Shown here piece by piece: positions 8,169 to 17,247 of a stretch of DNA of 64,000 nt; the first letter of the stretch is position 1, and each line of letters opens with the position of its first letter. The DNA comes from Pseudorhodoferax aquiterrae. Lineage in GTDB: Bacteria; Pseudomonadota; Gammaproteobacteria; Burkholderiales; Burkholderiaceae_C. The notes below the pieces were generated by a model that saw nothing but the letters and a program-made list of their open reading frames with translations, made no database searches and was not told where the DNA came from. The stretch lies in the NCBI RefSeq assembly GCF_014652235.1, contig NZ_BMYK01000008.1, forward strand, positions 1 through 64,000, read 5' to 3'. The position numbers and the translations under genes are program-made.

Positions 8169-9190
8169 ACGACTTCGACTACGCCATGGCGCCTGACTCG
8201 GGCGCGGCCCTGGCTGCCTTGGGGCCAGACGCCAAGTTGATCGCCGGCGGTACCAACCTACTGGACCTTATGAAGGAAAACCTGCTGCGCCCAGCGCGGC
8301 TGGTCGACATCAACCGGCTGCCCCTCGCTGGAATCGAGGCGCTGGCCGATGGCGGCCTGCGTTTAGGCGCCCTGGCACGCAACGCAGCCACTGCCTATCA
8401 CCCCCTCGTGCGCGAGCGGTTGCCGCTGTTGTCCAGCGCCATCCTGGCAGGTGCCTCGCCACAGATCCGCAACATGGCCAGCAACGGCGGCAATCTGCTA
8501 CAGCGCACGCGCTGCTACTACTTCTACGATGCCGGTGTGCCATGCAACAAGCGTCAACCCGGCTCGGGTTGCCCGGCCATCGGCGGCCTGGCCCGGCAGC
8601 ACGCGATCCTGGGTGCCAGCGCACACTGCATTGCCACCCATCCCTCGGACATGTGCGTGGCACTGGCGGCGCTGGACGCTGTGGTGCACGTGCGGTCGTT
8701 GCGGGGGCCGCGGGAGATTCCGTTCGCGGCGTTCCACCGGCTGCCGGGCGACACGCCTGAGCTCGACAACACACTGGCGGACGACGAACTCATCGAGTAC
8801 ATCGTGGTGCCGGCATCTGAGCAGTACGCCGCCCATTCCGTCTATCTCAAGCTGCGTGAGCGCCAATCCTATGCATTCGCGCTGGTGTCCGTGGCCGCCG
8901 CGTTGGACCTTGACAGCGCAGGGCGGGTACGGAGCGCGCGCGTGGCGCTGGGCGGCGTGGCGCACAAGCCGTGGCGCGACCCGGCGGCAGAGGAACTGCT
9001 GTCGGGGCAGTTGCCGGACATCGCTGCATTTGAGCGCGTCGCCACTCGTCTGCTCCAGGGGGCGCAGCCGCAAGGTATCGGCGTGGGCAGCAATGTCTTC
9101 AAGCTTCCCATGGCACATCGGGCCATCGTGCGCGCGCTGGAGACGGCTATGCAGGGCACCGTGCGCAATACCGGGGAGAACCTCCAATGA
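8165..9190 (+). CDS. FAD-binding subunit of the PaoABC-type oxidoreductase
   Basis: A 341-residue FAD subunit starting at ATG 8165 (the open frame extends upstream, but this start overlaps the previous stop by 4 bases). FAD-binding signatures are LIAGGTNLLDLMKE near residue 25 and ASPQIRNMASNGGNLLQRTRC near 100. The insert with four cysteines, C-YYFYDAGVP-C-NKRQPGSG-C, matches the extra [4Fe-4S] loop of PaoB (YagS), placing the enzyme with the PaoABC subgroup rather than classical xanthine dehydrogenase. The stop overlaps the next ORF start by 4 bases. Confidence 0.92.
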   Translation: MNDFDYAMAPDSGAALAALGPDAKLIAGGTNLLDLMKENLLRPARLVDINRLPLAGIEALADGGLRLGALARNAATAYHPLVRERLPLLSSAILAGASPQIRNMASNGGNLLQRTRCYYFYDAGVPCNKRQPGSGCPAIGGLARQHAILGASAHCIATHPSDMCVALAALDAVVHVRSLRGPREIPFAAFHRLPGDTPELDNTLADDELIEYIVVPASEQYAAHSVYLKLRERQSYAFALVSVAAALDLDSAGRVRSARVALGGVAHKPWRDPAAEELLSGQLPDIAAFERVATRLLQGAQPQGIGVGSNVFKLPMAHRAIVRALETAMQGTVRNTGENLQ

Positions 9191-11544
9191 CGAGCCCTCA
9201 CAACGATGTGCAACCGGTGGCCGAGCCAGGCACGGGCTACGTGCGCAAAGGCGATGGCGTGCCGCGGGTGGACGGCCGTGCCAAGGTCACAGGCCAAGCG
9301 CGCTATGCTGCCGAGCACCTGGCAGACGGCATGATTTTCGGCGTGGTGGTCAATAGCACCATCGCCAAGGGCCGGATTGCGACGCTTCAGCTGGATGCGG
9401 CCAGGGCCGTACCTGGCGTGGTGGAGATCCTGTCGCATCTGAACCGCCCGCGCATGCGCAAACTCGACCTGTTCTACAAGGACATGACGGCGCCTGCCGG
9501 CTCACCGTTCAAGCCCTTCCACAGCGACGGCATCCTGTACAGCGGCCAGCCCATCGCCCTGGTGTTGGCCGACTCGTTCGAAGCTGCTCGCTACGCCGCC
9601 TCTCTGGTGCGAGTGCAGTATGTGCAGGAGGAGCACGAAACGCACCTGCTCTCCCACTTGGAGCGCAGCCACAAGCCGAGTCGGCTGAAGGCGGGCTTCT
9701 CGCCACCGCCCGACGAGACAGGCGATGCCCAGGCTGCGTTCGACGCCGCGCCGATGCAGGTCAGCGCAGAGTATTACGCCGGCGTGGAGCACCACAACCC
9801 GATGGAGATGCACGCCAGCACGGTGCTATGGGGCGAGGACGGCCATCTGACGGTCTACGACAAAAGCCAGAGTTCGCAGAACAGCCGTTGGATGGTCTCG
9901 CACGTGTTCGGTATTCCCAAGCACAGGCTGACCGTCAAGAACCCATTCGTCGGTGGCGCCTTCGGCTCCGGCCTGCGGCCACAGTACAACCTGATTCTTG
10001 CCGTGATGGCGGCCCTGCACCTCAAGCGCTCGGTGCGCGTGGTGCTGACGCGCCAGCAGATGTTCACCTTTGGCCACCGGCCCGAGACTTGGCAGCGCGT
10101 GCAGCTCGCGGCGCGGGCTGACGGCACCCTGGCTGCCGTGTTGCATGAGGCCATCGCCGAAACCGCCCGAATCGAGGACTACGTCGAAGTGGTCGTCAAC
10201 TGGTCGGGCCAGCTCTACAAGTGCGACAACGTCAAGCTGGGCTACCGGCTGGTGGCCTTGGACCATTACAGCCCCATCGACATGCGTGCGCCGGGCGCGG
10301 CGCACGGCATCCATGCACTCGAAGTGGCGATGGACGAATTGTCGTACGCGGTGGGCATGGACCCATTGGCCTTGCGTCTGCATAACTACAGCGAACGCGA
10401 CGAAGCGCAGGACCTGCCGTACTCGACCAAGGAGCTGCGCGCCTGCTACGAACAGGGCGCCGCGCGCTTTGGCTGGAGCCAGCGCCCCATGGCGCCGCGC
10501 TCGATGCGGGAAGGCCACGAGCTGATTGGCTGGGGCATGGCCACGGGTCAGTGGGACGCGATGCAAATGTTCGCGCGCGCTCATGCGGAGCTGCACGCCG
10601 ACGGCCGTCTAGTGGTCGGCAGCGCTGCCACCGACATCGGTACTGGCACCTACACCGTCATGGCCCAGATTGCTGCAGATGCGATGGGCCTGCAACTGGA
10701 AGACGTCGTGTTTCGCTTGGGCGATTCCACCCTGCCGGTAGCGCCCATCGAAGGCGGGTCCTCACACGTCGCTACGGTCGGCTCGGCCGTCGAAGGCGTC
10801 TGCGAAAAATTGCAGAAGAAGCTTTTCGCGCTGGCACGTCGACTGGACGACCTGCCCTTCGCCAAGGCGAGGTTCGCGGACGTGCAATTCCGTGAAGGCA
10901 GCATGGTGCTGCAGGGCGGCCCCGGCGGTTCCTGCGCCATTTCGCTGCAGCAGCTGCTGGCCCGCGCCGGCGAGACCAGAGTGGAGACCAAGTACCTGAT
11001 GCTGCCCAATATCCTCAAGCAGAAGAAGTACGTGCGGGCAACCCACTCGGCGGTGTTCTGCGAGGTGCGCGTGGACGAGGACTTCGGCACCGTGCGCGTG
11101 ACCCGTGTGGTCAGCGCCGTTGCGGCCGGCCGCATCATGAATCCGCAGCTGGCGCGCAGCCAGATCATGGGCGGCGTGGTCTGGGGCATTAGCCAGGCCC
11201 TGCACGAAGAGACCCATGCCGACCACCGCCTGGGCCGGTTCATGAACCACAGCCTGGCCGAGTACCACGTCGCCGTGCAGGCGGACGTCCACGACATCGA
11301 TGTGCTGTTCGTCGAGGAGGATGACCGCATCGTCAGCCGCCTGGGGGCCAAGGGTGTCGGCGAGATCGGCATGGTGGGCGTCGCCGCGGCAGTGACCAAT
11401 GCCATTTACCATGCTACCGGGCGACGCATCCGTTCCACGCCCATGACACCGGACAAGGTCATGACGCCGGGCATGGGATGGGAGGCGCGCGACAGCGCAG
11501 TAGGCATTGGCGTGGGTTTGGACCCGCGCAGTGTGGCGCGGTGA
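9187..11544 (+). CDS. Molybdopterin-binding catalytic subunit, xanthine dehydrogenase/aldehyde oxidase family
   Basis: A 785-residue large subunit. The N-terminal hammerhead domain begins near GKGVPRVDGRAKVTGQARYAAE-type sequence. Mo-cofactor blocks include NPFVGGAFGSGLRPQYN, DMRAPGAAHGIHALEVAMDEL and GGSSHVATVGSAV. The catalytic Glu is expected in GAKGVGEIGMVGV near the C-terminus. Related PaoC oxidises aromatic aldehydes using a molybdopterin cytosine dinucleotide cofactor; the substrate here is unknown. The three genes overlap stop to start, forming a tight operon. The XdhC/PaoD-type maturation factor that often follows is absent from the window; a broken hydrolase follows instead. Confidence 0.92.
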   Translation: MTSPHNDVQPVAEPGTGYVRKGDGVPRVDGRAKVTGQARYAAEHLADGMIFGVVVNSTIAKGRIATLQLDAARAVPGVVEILSHLNRPRMRKLDLFYKDMTAPAGSPFKPFHSDGILYSGQPIALVLADSFEAARYAASLVRVQYVQEEHETHLLSHLERSHKPSRLKAGFSPPPDETGDAQAAFDAAPMQVSAEYYAGVEHHNPMEMHASTVLWGEDGHLTVYDKSQSSQNSRWMVSHVFGIPKHRLTVKNPFVGGAFGSGLRPQYNLILAVMAALHLKRSVRVVLTRQQMFTFGHRPETWQRVQLAARADGTLAAVLHEAIAETARIEDYVEVVVNWSGQLYKCDNVKLGYRLVALDHYSPIDMRAPGAAHGIHALEVAMDELSYAVGMDPLALRLHNYSERDEAQDLPYSTKELRACYEQGAARFGWSQRPMAPRSMREGHELIGWGMATGQWDAMQMFARAHAELHADGRLVVGSAATDIGTGTYTVMAQIAADAMGLQLEDVVFRLGDSTLPVAPIEGGSSHVATVGSAVEGVCEKLQKKLFALARRLDDLPFAKARFADVQFREGSMVLQGGPGGSCAISLQQLLARAGETRVETKYLMLPNILKQKKYVRATHSAVFCEVRVDEDFGTVRVTRVVSAVAAGRIMNPQLARSQIMGGVVWGISQALHEETHADHRLGRFMNHSLAEYHVAVQADVHDIDVLFVEEDDRIVSRLGAKGVGEIGMVGVAAAVTNAIYHATGRRIRSTPMTPDKVMTPGMGWEARDSAVGIGVGLDPRSVAR

Positions 11545-11597
11545 ACGAGGACGCCGCAACCTGGGTTCGAGTGCATGCGGCCGGGCCAGTGGTGTGA

Positions 11598-11985
11598 GTC
11601 GGGCAGTCCATGGGCGGCATGGTGGGCCTGGGTTTGGCGATCCGGCATCCGCAGCTGCTGCGTGGCCTGATGGCGGCGCACTCCTGCGCTCTCTATCCCG
11701 AGGTCGCGCGCGCGGCCTGGGACCAGCGCATCGCAACGGTCGCTGCCGACGGCATCGCCGCAATTGCGAACACGGTCATGACGCGCTATTTCCACGCGGC
11801 GTTCCGCGCGCGCAGCATCCCGAAGTGGAAACGGCTGCGCGCGCTACGCTGCTGGCCACCGACCCGGCCGGTTACCTGGGCTGCTGCCACGCGGTGCGAA
11901 ACGTAGACTGGCGTGCCGGGCTGGCGGACATCCATTGCCCCCCTCTGGTGGTCGCGGGCGCCCTGGATCAGGGCGCGCCGGTCGC
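11598..11985 (+). pseudogene. Alpha/beta-hydrolase remnant (3-oxoadipate enol-lactonase-like)
   Basis: The nucleophile elbow GQSMGGMVGLGLAIRHPQLL opens the readable part, followed by LRGLMAAHSCALYPEVARAAWDQRIATVAADGIAAIANTVMTRYF, a cap-like segment of PcaD-type lactonases. Near 11820 the match jumps to another frame (ARATLLATDPAGYLGCCHAVRNVDW...PPLVVAGALDQGAP). The 5' end, with the first strand and oxyanion region, and the 3' end with the catalytic His are missing. This is a frameshifted internal fragment. It may once have belonged to the catabolic operon upstream. Confidence 0.7.
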
Positions 11986-12330
11986 ACCAAAATGATTGCT
12001 CACGGAGTGTCAAGGGTGCAGGTACGGGTCCTGCAGAAGTCATCGCACATCGGGTTACTTGGCCCTACATTGAGCAGCCGACCGCGCACGTGCTTTGCGT
12101 CCTCTCTATGCGCCTGTTGAGCGGCTGCTTGGCGCCCTCTGCAGGCCTCTGTCTGCTGAACCCAAGCGTCAGCAGTGCAGCGGTTGCTGTCAGTCGTTGC
12201 TGCGAGATCAACTGACGCTGACTGCCACAATGCGGCCGCTCCAGGCTGGCTTGGGCAGACTACCATGCGAGCCTCTTTAGGATGACCACCACACCATCAA
12301 GCTAAGCCTTACGCCAATACGGGAGAAGAC
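11986..12330. other. Intergenic region between the hydrolase remnant and the Gabija operon
   Basis: No gene seen in about 345 bases. The last 20 bases carry a good ribosome-binding site (GGGAGAAG) for the downstream nuclease gene. I could not point to a confident promoter. Confidence 0.5.
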
Positions 12331-14151
12331 ATGAAGGTTGTCCGGCTGACCATCTCGAACTTCCGCGGCATCAAGTCGGCGGAGCTCCTGTTCGACGGGC
12401 ACACCCTGATGGTGGGTTCCAACAATGTCGGCAAGAGCACGCTCTGCGAAGCCCTCGACTTGGTCTTGGGCCCCGACCGGCTCAACCGCTTCCCTCCGGT
12501 CGATGAGTTCGACTTCTACAACGCTGAATACCTGGCCCCTGCCGCAGAAGAAGGCGCGGAACGGGTGCCGACTCCGCTTCGGATCGAGGCGGTCCTCATT
12601 GAACCCGGCGCCGAGATTGGAGCCAAGTGCGGCGGCAACATCGAGTTCTGGCATGTAGCCGAGCAAAGACTGCTCGGGCCGGGAGAGGCCGACGCTGCCA
12701 ATCTGCCCCATGCCGTCCCCTGCCTTCGGATCGAGACCATCGGCCAATACAACCTCGAGGAAGACGAGTTCGAGGCACGCACCTACTTCTCCCATAGCCC
12801 CGACGCTCCCCCCGGGGAGCTGACCAAGGTGCCCAAGCCGATCAAGCGGCTGTTTGGTTTCCTATACCTGCGGGCGCTTCGGACCGGCTCGCGGGCGCTG
12901 AGCTTGGAGCGTGGGTCGCTGCTCGACATCATCCTGCGGACCAAGGGCGTGCGCACCAGCCTGTGGGAGAAGACCATCGAGCGCCTGCGCGGCCTCGATA
13001 TCGAAGCCGACGCGGCCGAGATCGCGCCGGTTCTTCGATCCGTGGAGAGGCGGCTGGCCCGCTACATCGCATTGGAGTCGCCCGGCAACGCCACCAAGCT
13101 GCATGTCTCGGAGCTCACGCGTGAGCATCTGCGTAAGACGATGACGTTCTTTTTGGCGCTGTCGGCGGACCAAGGACACGTTCCATTCCCCCACGCCGGC
13201 ACGGGCACCATCAACACGCTGGTGCTCGCGCTGCTCTCCTTCATCGCCGACCTCAAGCCCGACACGGTCATCTTCGCCATGGAGGAGCCTGAGATCGCAG
13301 TGCCGCCGCACACCCAGCGACGCATCGCCCAGTACCTGCTGACCAAGACAACGCAGGCCTTCGTGACCTCCCACTCGCCATTTGTGATCGAGAAGTTCGA
13401 GCCATCCAAGACACTGCTGCTGGCTCGCAATGCCGGCGTGGTCACGGCGCGAAAGGTCTCCGACGCCACCGGCCTCAAAGACAACGACTACAAGCGCTTC
13501 TCTCGCTCCGGCCTGTCTGAATGCATGCTGGGACGAGCAGCCATCGTCGTCGAAGGCGTTACCGAGTTGCATGCGATGCCCGTCGTAGCACGGCGCATGG
13601 AGGAGAGCGATCCCAACTTGCAGCCGCTGGACATCGCGGGTGTGGCCTTCTTCGACGCTGATGGCGAGTCGAACATGCCCAAGTTCGGAAAGTTCTTCAA
13701 GACGCTGGGGCTACGCACCTTCGCTTTCTACGACCTTGACTACAAAAAGAAGCGCAAGCCCGAGCAGACACAGGCTCTGGCGGACAACTTCGATATCAAT
13801 GTCGAGCACGCCTACAAGGGCTTCGAAGACCTCGTCGTGGCGGAGGTACCCGTGGATCGGCTGTGGTCCTTCCTGTCGGGCCTAAAAGCCAATGATGAGA
13901 ACGGCAACGTCGCGATCCCCGATGCGCGCCCGAGCGACGACGCGGTCAAGGCCATCGTCAAAGAAGCCCTTGGCGGCAACAAAGGCGCCGGCTGGTCGGC
14001 GCGCCTGTTCGAGGAGTGCGAGCTCCACGAGCTGCCGGCCACTGTGACGAATTTTCTGGCGTCAGTGTTCGCACTTTTCCCACCCCCACCCCCGATCGAC
14101 GACGGCGATGAAGCACCACCCGAACCGGCCGCCGCTGCGGCCGCTTCATGA
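12331..14151 (+). CDS. OLD-family (class 2) ATP-dependent endonuclease, GajA-like
   Basis: A 606-residue protein with an SMC/ABC-type ATPase followed by a TOPRIM nuclease. It opens with MKVVRLTISNFRGIKSAELL and a Walker A GSNNVGKST (about 30-38). The ABC-like EEPEIAVPPHTQRRIAQYLL and TSHSPFVIEKF segments give Walker B and the His switch (about 310-350). The TOPRIM domain has AAIVVEGVTELHAMPVV (Glu near 405), FFDADGESNM (about 440) and FAFYDLDYKKK (about 466). GajA of Gabija and the Burkholderia class 2 OLD nucleases share this order. The stop overlaps the helicase start by 4 bases. A low-complexity acidic/Ala tail closes it. Expected role: DNA cleavage during phage infection. Confidence 0.85.
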   Translation: MKVVRLTISNFRGIKSAELLFDGHTLMVGSNNVGKSTLCEALDLVLGPDRLNRFPPVDEFDFYNAEYLAPAAEEGAERVPTPLRIEAVLIEPGAEIGAKCGGNIEFWHVAEQRLLGPGEADAANLPHAVPCLRIETIGQYNLEEDEFEARTYFSHSPDAPPGELTKVPKPIKRLFGFLYLRALRTGSRALSLERGSLLDIILRTKGVRTSLWEKTIERLRGLDIEADAAEIAPVLRSVERRLARYIALESPGNATKLHVSELTREHLRKTMTFFLALSADQGHVPFPHAGTGTINTLVLALLSFIADLKPDTVIFAMEEPEIAVPPHTQRRIAQYLLTKTTQAFVTSHSPFVIEKFEPSKTLLLARNAGVVTARKVSDATGLKDNDYKRFSRSGLSECMLGRAAIVVEGVTELHAMPVVARRMEESDPNLQPLDIAGVAFFDADGESNMPKFGKFFKTLGLRTFAFYDLDYKKKRKPEQTQALADNFDINVEHAYKGFEDLVVAEVPVDRLWSFLSGLKANDENGNVAIPDARPSDDAVKAIVKEALGGNKGAGWSARLFEECELHELPATVTNFLASVFALFPPPPPIDDGDEAPPEPAAAAAAS

Positions 14152-15908
14152 ACGAGCCTTGTAAGCTGCGCGAAAGCGTCATGGCTTGCGAGGGCCATGC
14201 CTTGGTCATCGGCGGACCCGGCAGCGGCAAGACGACGCTCGCGCTGCGCAAGGCGGTCAAGCGGATTCGCGACGGCATGCTTCCGGGTCAGTCGGCCTTG
14301 TTTCTGAGCTTCTCGCGGGCGGCAGTGGCGCGCATCTTGGATGCCGCCAAGCTCGAATCCACCAAAGCCGAACAGGAGCAGCTCTCCGTCCAGACGTTCC
14401 ATTCGTTCTTCTGGGACATCCTCAAAGCCCACGCCTACCTGCTCGGGGGACAGCGTAGGCTCTCGATCTTGCTGCCACACGACGAGAAGGCCCTGTCGGG
14501 CGGCCTCGGCGACGAAGACGATGGCTGGTACGAGTGGCTTGCCGAGCGTGAGCGGCTGTTTCGCGAAGAGGGGCGGATCGCGTTCGATCTGTTCGCGCCC
14601 AATGCGACAGCTCTGTTGGCTCGCAGCTCGCATCTTTTGGCGTCGATCGCTCATCGGCATCCCGTCATCATCGTGGACGAGGCCCAGGACACCGGCCAAT
14701 ACGCGTGGCAGTGCATCCAGATGCTCGCGCCACACACGCAGGTGCTGTGCCTGGCAGACCTCGAGCAGCAAATCTTCGACTACCTGCCAGGCGTCGGCCC
14801 GGAGCGCGTGATCGCCATCAGGGAGGCATTGAAGCCGCACGAGATCGACCTTGGGACGCAGAACCACCGCAGCCCGGACTCCGAAATCTTGGCGTTCGGC
14901 AATGACATCCTGACGGCCAAGCCACGCGGCGCGCCTTACAAGGGCGTGTCCGCCCTTGCCTACCGCCCCGAGAAGCCACCGCCGAACTGGAATCATCTGC
15001 TGCGCCGAGCCCTCGGGGAGCTCTTGAAATCAATTCGGGCTCAGAGCGACAAGAAGGTGGAGACGATCGCGATACTGGTCACCAACAACCGCAGTGCGTT
15101 GAAGATGTCCAACGCTCTGAATGCGTTGGGGGCCAATGTCGGGAAGCCGGTTCGGCACAAGCTGCTGTTCGACGAGGCCGAAGCGCTGCTGTCAGCCCGT
15201 TTCGCGGCCTTTCTGCTGGAACCCAAGGACCTCGCCCAACTGGAGTCCGATGTCGCCACCAGCATGGAAATGATCGCCGCCGCGAGGCGCGCGACGGGAC
15301 AGGGCCGGAAGGAAGTCGCCAAACTCTTGGAGCAGGCCAACAAAATCAAGGGTGGCAAGGCCCTGAACATCAACATCGCCAACGCGCTGCGCGGTCTGAT
15401 TTCACGCTTGACAGTCAACGATTTCAGCGGCGATCCCGCCGAGGACTGGCTCACGGTCAAACATGAGCTGCGGGCGACCAATCAAGACGAACTCACGCGG
15501 GTTGCTGCGCAGCTGGACTTCTTGGCGGCGTTCCGTCGGGGACATCGCATCTCGGCTGCCCTCTCTGATGAATGGCTTCGCGACGGCGCCTACACCAATG
15601 CCCGCACCGCTCTCGACTTGGCTCTCGCACAGGAGCAAATCCTCGACGGCGTGGAACCGCCGATGGGCTTGCAAGTCATGAATTTCCACAAGGCCAAGGG
15701 CAAGCAGTTCGACGGAGTCATCCTCGTCCGCGAAGCTCGTCGGACCGGCCCCGCCGTCGAATCATCGTTCGTGTGGCGAGGCGACACTGCACCGTATCCC
15801 AAAAGCCGACGTGTGCTTCGAGTCGGCATCACGCGAGCAAAAGTCCACACGCTCATCCTCGATCCGCTTTGGCCGCAATGCCCCCTTCTCAAGGGGCACA
15901 AGCTTTAA
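14148..15908 (+). CDS. UvrD/Rep-like superfamily 1 helicase, GajB-like
   Basis: A 586-residue SF1 helicase coupled (ATGA overlap) to the OLD-type nuclease. Motif I is GGPGSGKTTLALRKAV (about 24-35), motif II VIIVDEAQDTGQYAW (about 175), followed by VLCLADLEQQIFDYL (motif III position), LGTQNHRSPDSEI (motif IV-like), MNFHKAKGKQFDGVILV (motif V) and VGITRAKVHTLIL (motif VI). In Gabija, GajB accompanies GajA and senses DNA ends. At 586 residues it is larger than the roughly 500-residue GajB first described but matches helicases beside class 2 OLD proteins. The pair looks intact and probably functions as anti-phage defence. Confidence 0.83.
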   Translation: MNEPCKLRESVMACEGHALVIGGPGSGKTTLALRKAVKRIRDGMLPGQSALFLSFSRAAVARILDAAKLESTKAEQEQLSVQTFHSFFWDILKAHAYLLGGQRRLSILLPHDEKALSGGLGDEDDGWYEWLAERERLFREEGRIAFDLFAPNATALLARSSHLLASIAHRHPVIIVDEAQDTGQYAWQCIQMLAPHTQVLCLADLEQQIFDYLPGVGPERVIAIREALKPHEIDLGTQNHRSPDSEILAFGNDILTAKPRGAPYKGVSALAYRPEKPPPNWNHLLRRALGELLKSIRAQSDKKVETIAILVTNNRSALKMSNALNALGANVGKPVRHKLLFDEAEALLSARFAAFLLEPKDLAQLESDVATSMEMIAAARRATGQGRKEVAKLLEQANKIKGGKALNINIANALRGLISRLTVNDFSGDPAEDWLTVKHELRATNQDELTRVAAQLDFLAAFRRGHRISAALSDEWLRDGAYTNARTALDLALAQEQILDGVEPPMGLQVMNFHKAKGKQFDGVILVREARRTGPAVESSFVWRGDTAPYPKSRRVLRVGITRAKVHTLILDPLWPQCPLLKGHKL

Positions 15909-16223
15909 GGAAAACTCCTCGTCAGTCGGACTGGCGCGTGGCGTTATGACGCAGGGTGACGGAGTTTTGCACGAAGACCAAGGTCTTCCCTCTTGAGCCG
16001 ACCGGGCTGGCTACAGATTCCGACTGAGAGTTGTCGGCGACGAAGGGAATCGCTTCGCACGAGGAAGGTCAATGACCGGCTCCGGCAGCCGCTGACATTC
16101 GCTTTAGAACGTCGAACGACCGTACCCAGTCTGGAGCTGTCTATCGCGGCTCCGCGGCGGGCGGCTGCTCCTGGCCGAGAGCGGACGCTTGCAGCGGCGG
16201 TCAGCCTCCCCAAAGAATGATGA
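15909..16223. other. Intergenic region after the Gabija operon
   Basis: No gene seen in about 315 bases. The frames present are short and Arg-rich. No clear terminator hairpin with a U tract was found. Confidence 0.4.
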
Positions 16224-16700
16224 TCAACTGCTGCTCCCAGCCGCCATTAGCTCGTCGAGTGCAGAGATCAGCGCCTTGAACCGTTTCTCCCCCACCAAAT
16301 CGGACCACTCCTTTTCAACGGCTCGCACCGTGGCGCGCTGCAGTTTCGCGACCTTCCAGCCCTGCTCTGTCAGTGACACCAGGCGGCCATTCGAGCCGCC
16401 TTCGGCCACGCGCTGAACGTAGCCCATGTCCTCCAGCTGAGCCAGCAGGTAGTTCATCGCCTGCTTGGTCATGCCGGCCCGCTGGGCAAGGTCGATGGGA
16501 CGCTCGTTCTCGGGTGGCGGGAACCGCAAGACCTTGAAGTGGGCACGGTTCAGATCGGCGAAGCCTTCATCACGCAACGCCTGCTCAATCCGCTCCTCAA
16601 CGGCCGTAAGTGCAAAGCGCAGACGCGCTCCGATCAGCGGGTCGTCCGGGTCCGAGTCGTTCGGGAAGCGTTCGTTGATTGCTTGACGAGAGGCGGCCAC
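16224..16700 (-). CDS. MarR-family transcriptional regulator
   Basis: A 158-residue winged-helix regulator. The DNA-binding core is RPIDLAQRAGMTKQAMNYLLAQLEDMGYVQRV (about 68-99) followed by the wing GGSNGRLVSLTEQGWKVA. Helices at both ends provide the dimer interface. It is divergent from the cupin gene with only 36 bases between the starts, and a perfect palindrome lies in that gap, so it very likely represses itself and the cupin gene. The inducer is unknown. Confidence 0.88.
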   Translation of the reverse strand: MAASRQAINERFPNDSDPDDPLIGARLRFALTAVEERIEQALRDEGFADLNRAHFKVLRFPPPENERPIDLAQRAGMTKQAMNYLLAQLEDMGYVQRVAEGGSNGRLVSLTEQGWKVAKLQRATVRAVEKEWSDLVGEKRFKALISALDELMAAGSSS

Positions 16701-16703
16701 GTG

Positions 16704-16718
16704 GTAAAGTCGCTTTAC
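16704..16718. promoter_or_regulatory. Operator palindrome between marR-like and cupin genes
   Basis: GTAAAG-TCG-CTTTAC is a perfect 6+6 inverted repeat in the 36-base divergent region. Its position and size suit a MarR dimer site. Which -35/-10 elements it overlaps is not clear. Confidence 0.6.
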
Positions 16719-16736
16719 TTAAAGGTAGAGGGCATT

Positions 16737-17171
16737 ATGGAGCGAGAGACAGACGAAGTGATCGCCATCGGGGCCATCACCATGCGCTTTCTGGTTGACG
16801 GCACCACGACCGATGGGCACATGGCCATGGCCGAAATGGTCGTGCAGCCACAGGCCAAGGTTCCACCTCCGCATCGCCATGACGATGTCGACGAGACCAT
16901 CCGGGTGATCGAGGGAGCCCTGACCTACCGCGTGGATGACGAGGTCCGTGTGTTGCAGGCCGGCGACCACTGTTTCTCGCCGCGCGGCAGCGTGCACCAC
17001 TTCAGCAACCAGGGCGACGTCCCAGCGCGTGCCCTCGTGGTGTTCTCGCCGGCGTCGATTGGGCCGGCCTACTTCCGTGACGTCGCAAATGTCCTTGGTG
17101 CCGGCGGACCGCCTGACCCGCACGCATTTTCCGCTGTGATGGCGCGGCATGGCATCGCCCTAGCGACCTGA
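16737..17171 (+). CDS. Cupin-domain protein
   Basis: A 144-residue single-domain cupin from ATG at 16737. Motif 1 is PPPHRHDDVDETIRVIEGALTYRV (two His and a Glu as metal ligands, about 44-60). Motif 2 is GDHCFSPRGSVHHFSNQGD (His ligand, about 80-95). The conserved metal ligands suggest an active small dioxygenase, isomerase or ligand-binding protein; the substrate cannot be read from sequence. It is divergent from and probably controlled by the adjacent MarR protein. Confidence 0.85.
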   Translation: MERETDEVIAIGAITMRFLVDGTTTDGHMAMAEMVVQPQAKVPPPHRHDDVDETIRVIEGALTYRVDDEVRVLQAGDHCFSPRGSVHHFSNQGDVPARALVVFSPASIGPAYFRDVANVLGAGGPPDPHAFSAVMARHGIALAT

Positions 17172-17247
17172 GTTCCCCGTCCGGCTTCTGATGCGCCGCG
17201 TCGTGCGGCGGGAGACCGGCTGTCCGTAACCTTGCCAAGGCACAACT

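Noticed and set aside
12007-12030. TGTCAAGGGTG motif as a possible left end of the Tn7-like element
   Set aside because: Only seven bases match the right end; no CGTTGTRGTTCA repeats follow and the flank (CGGAG) does not equal ATGAG.
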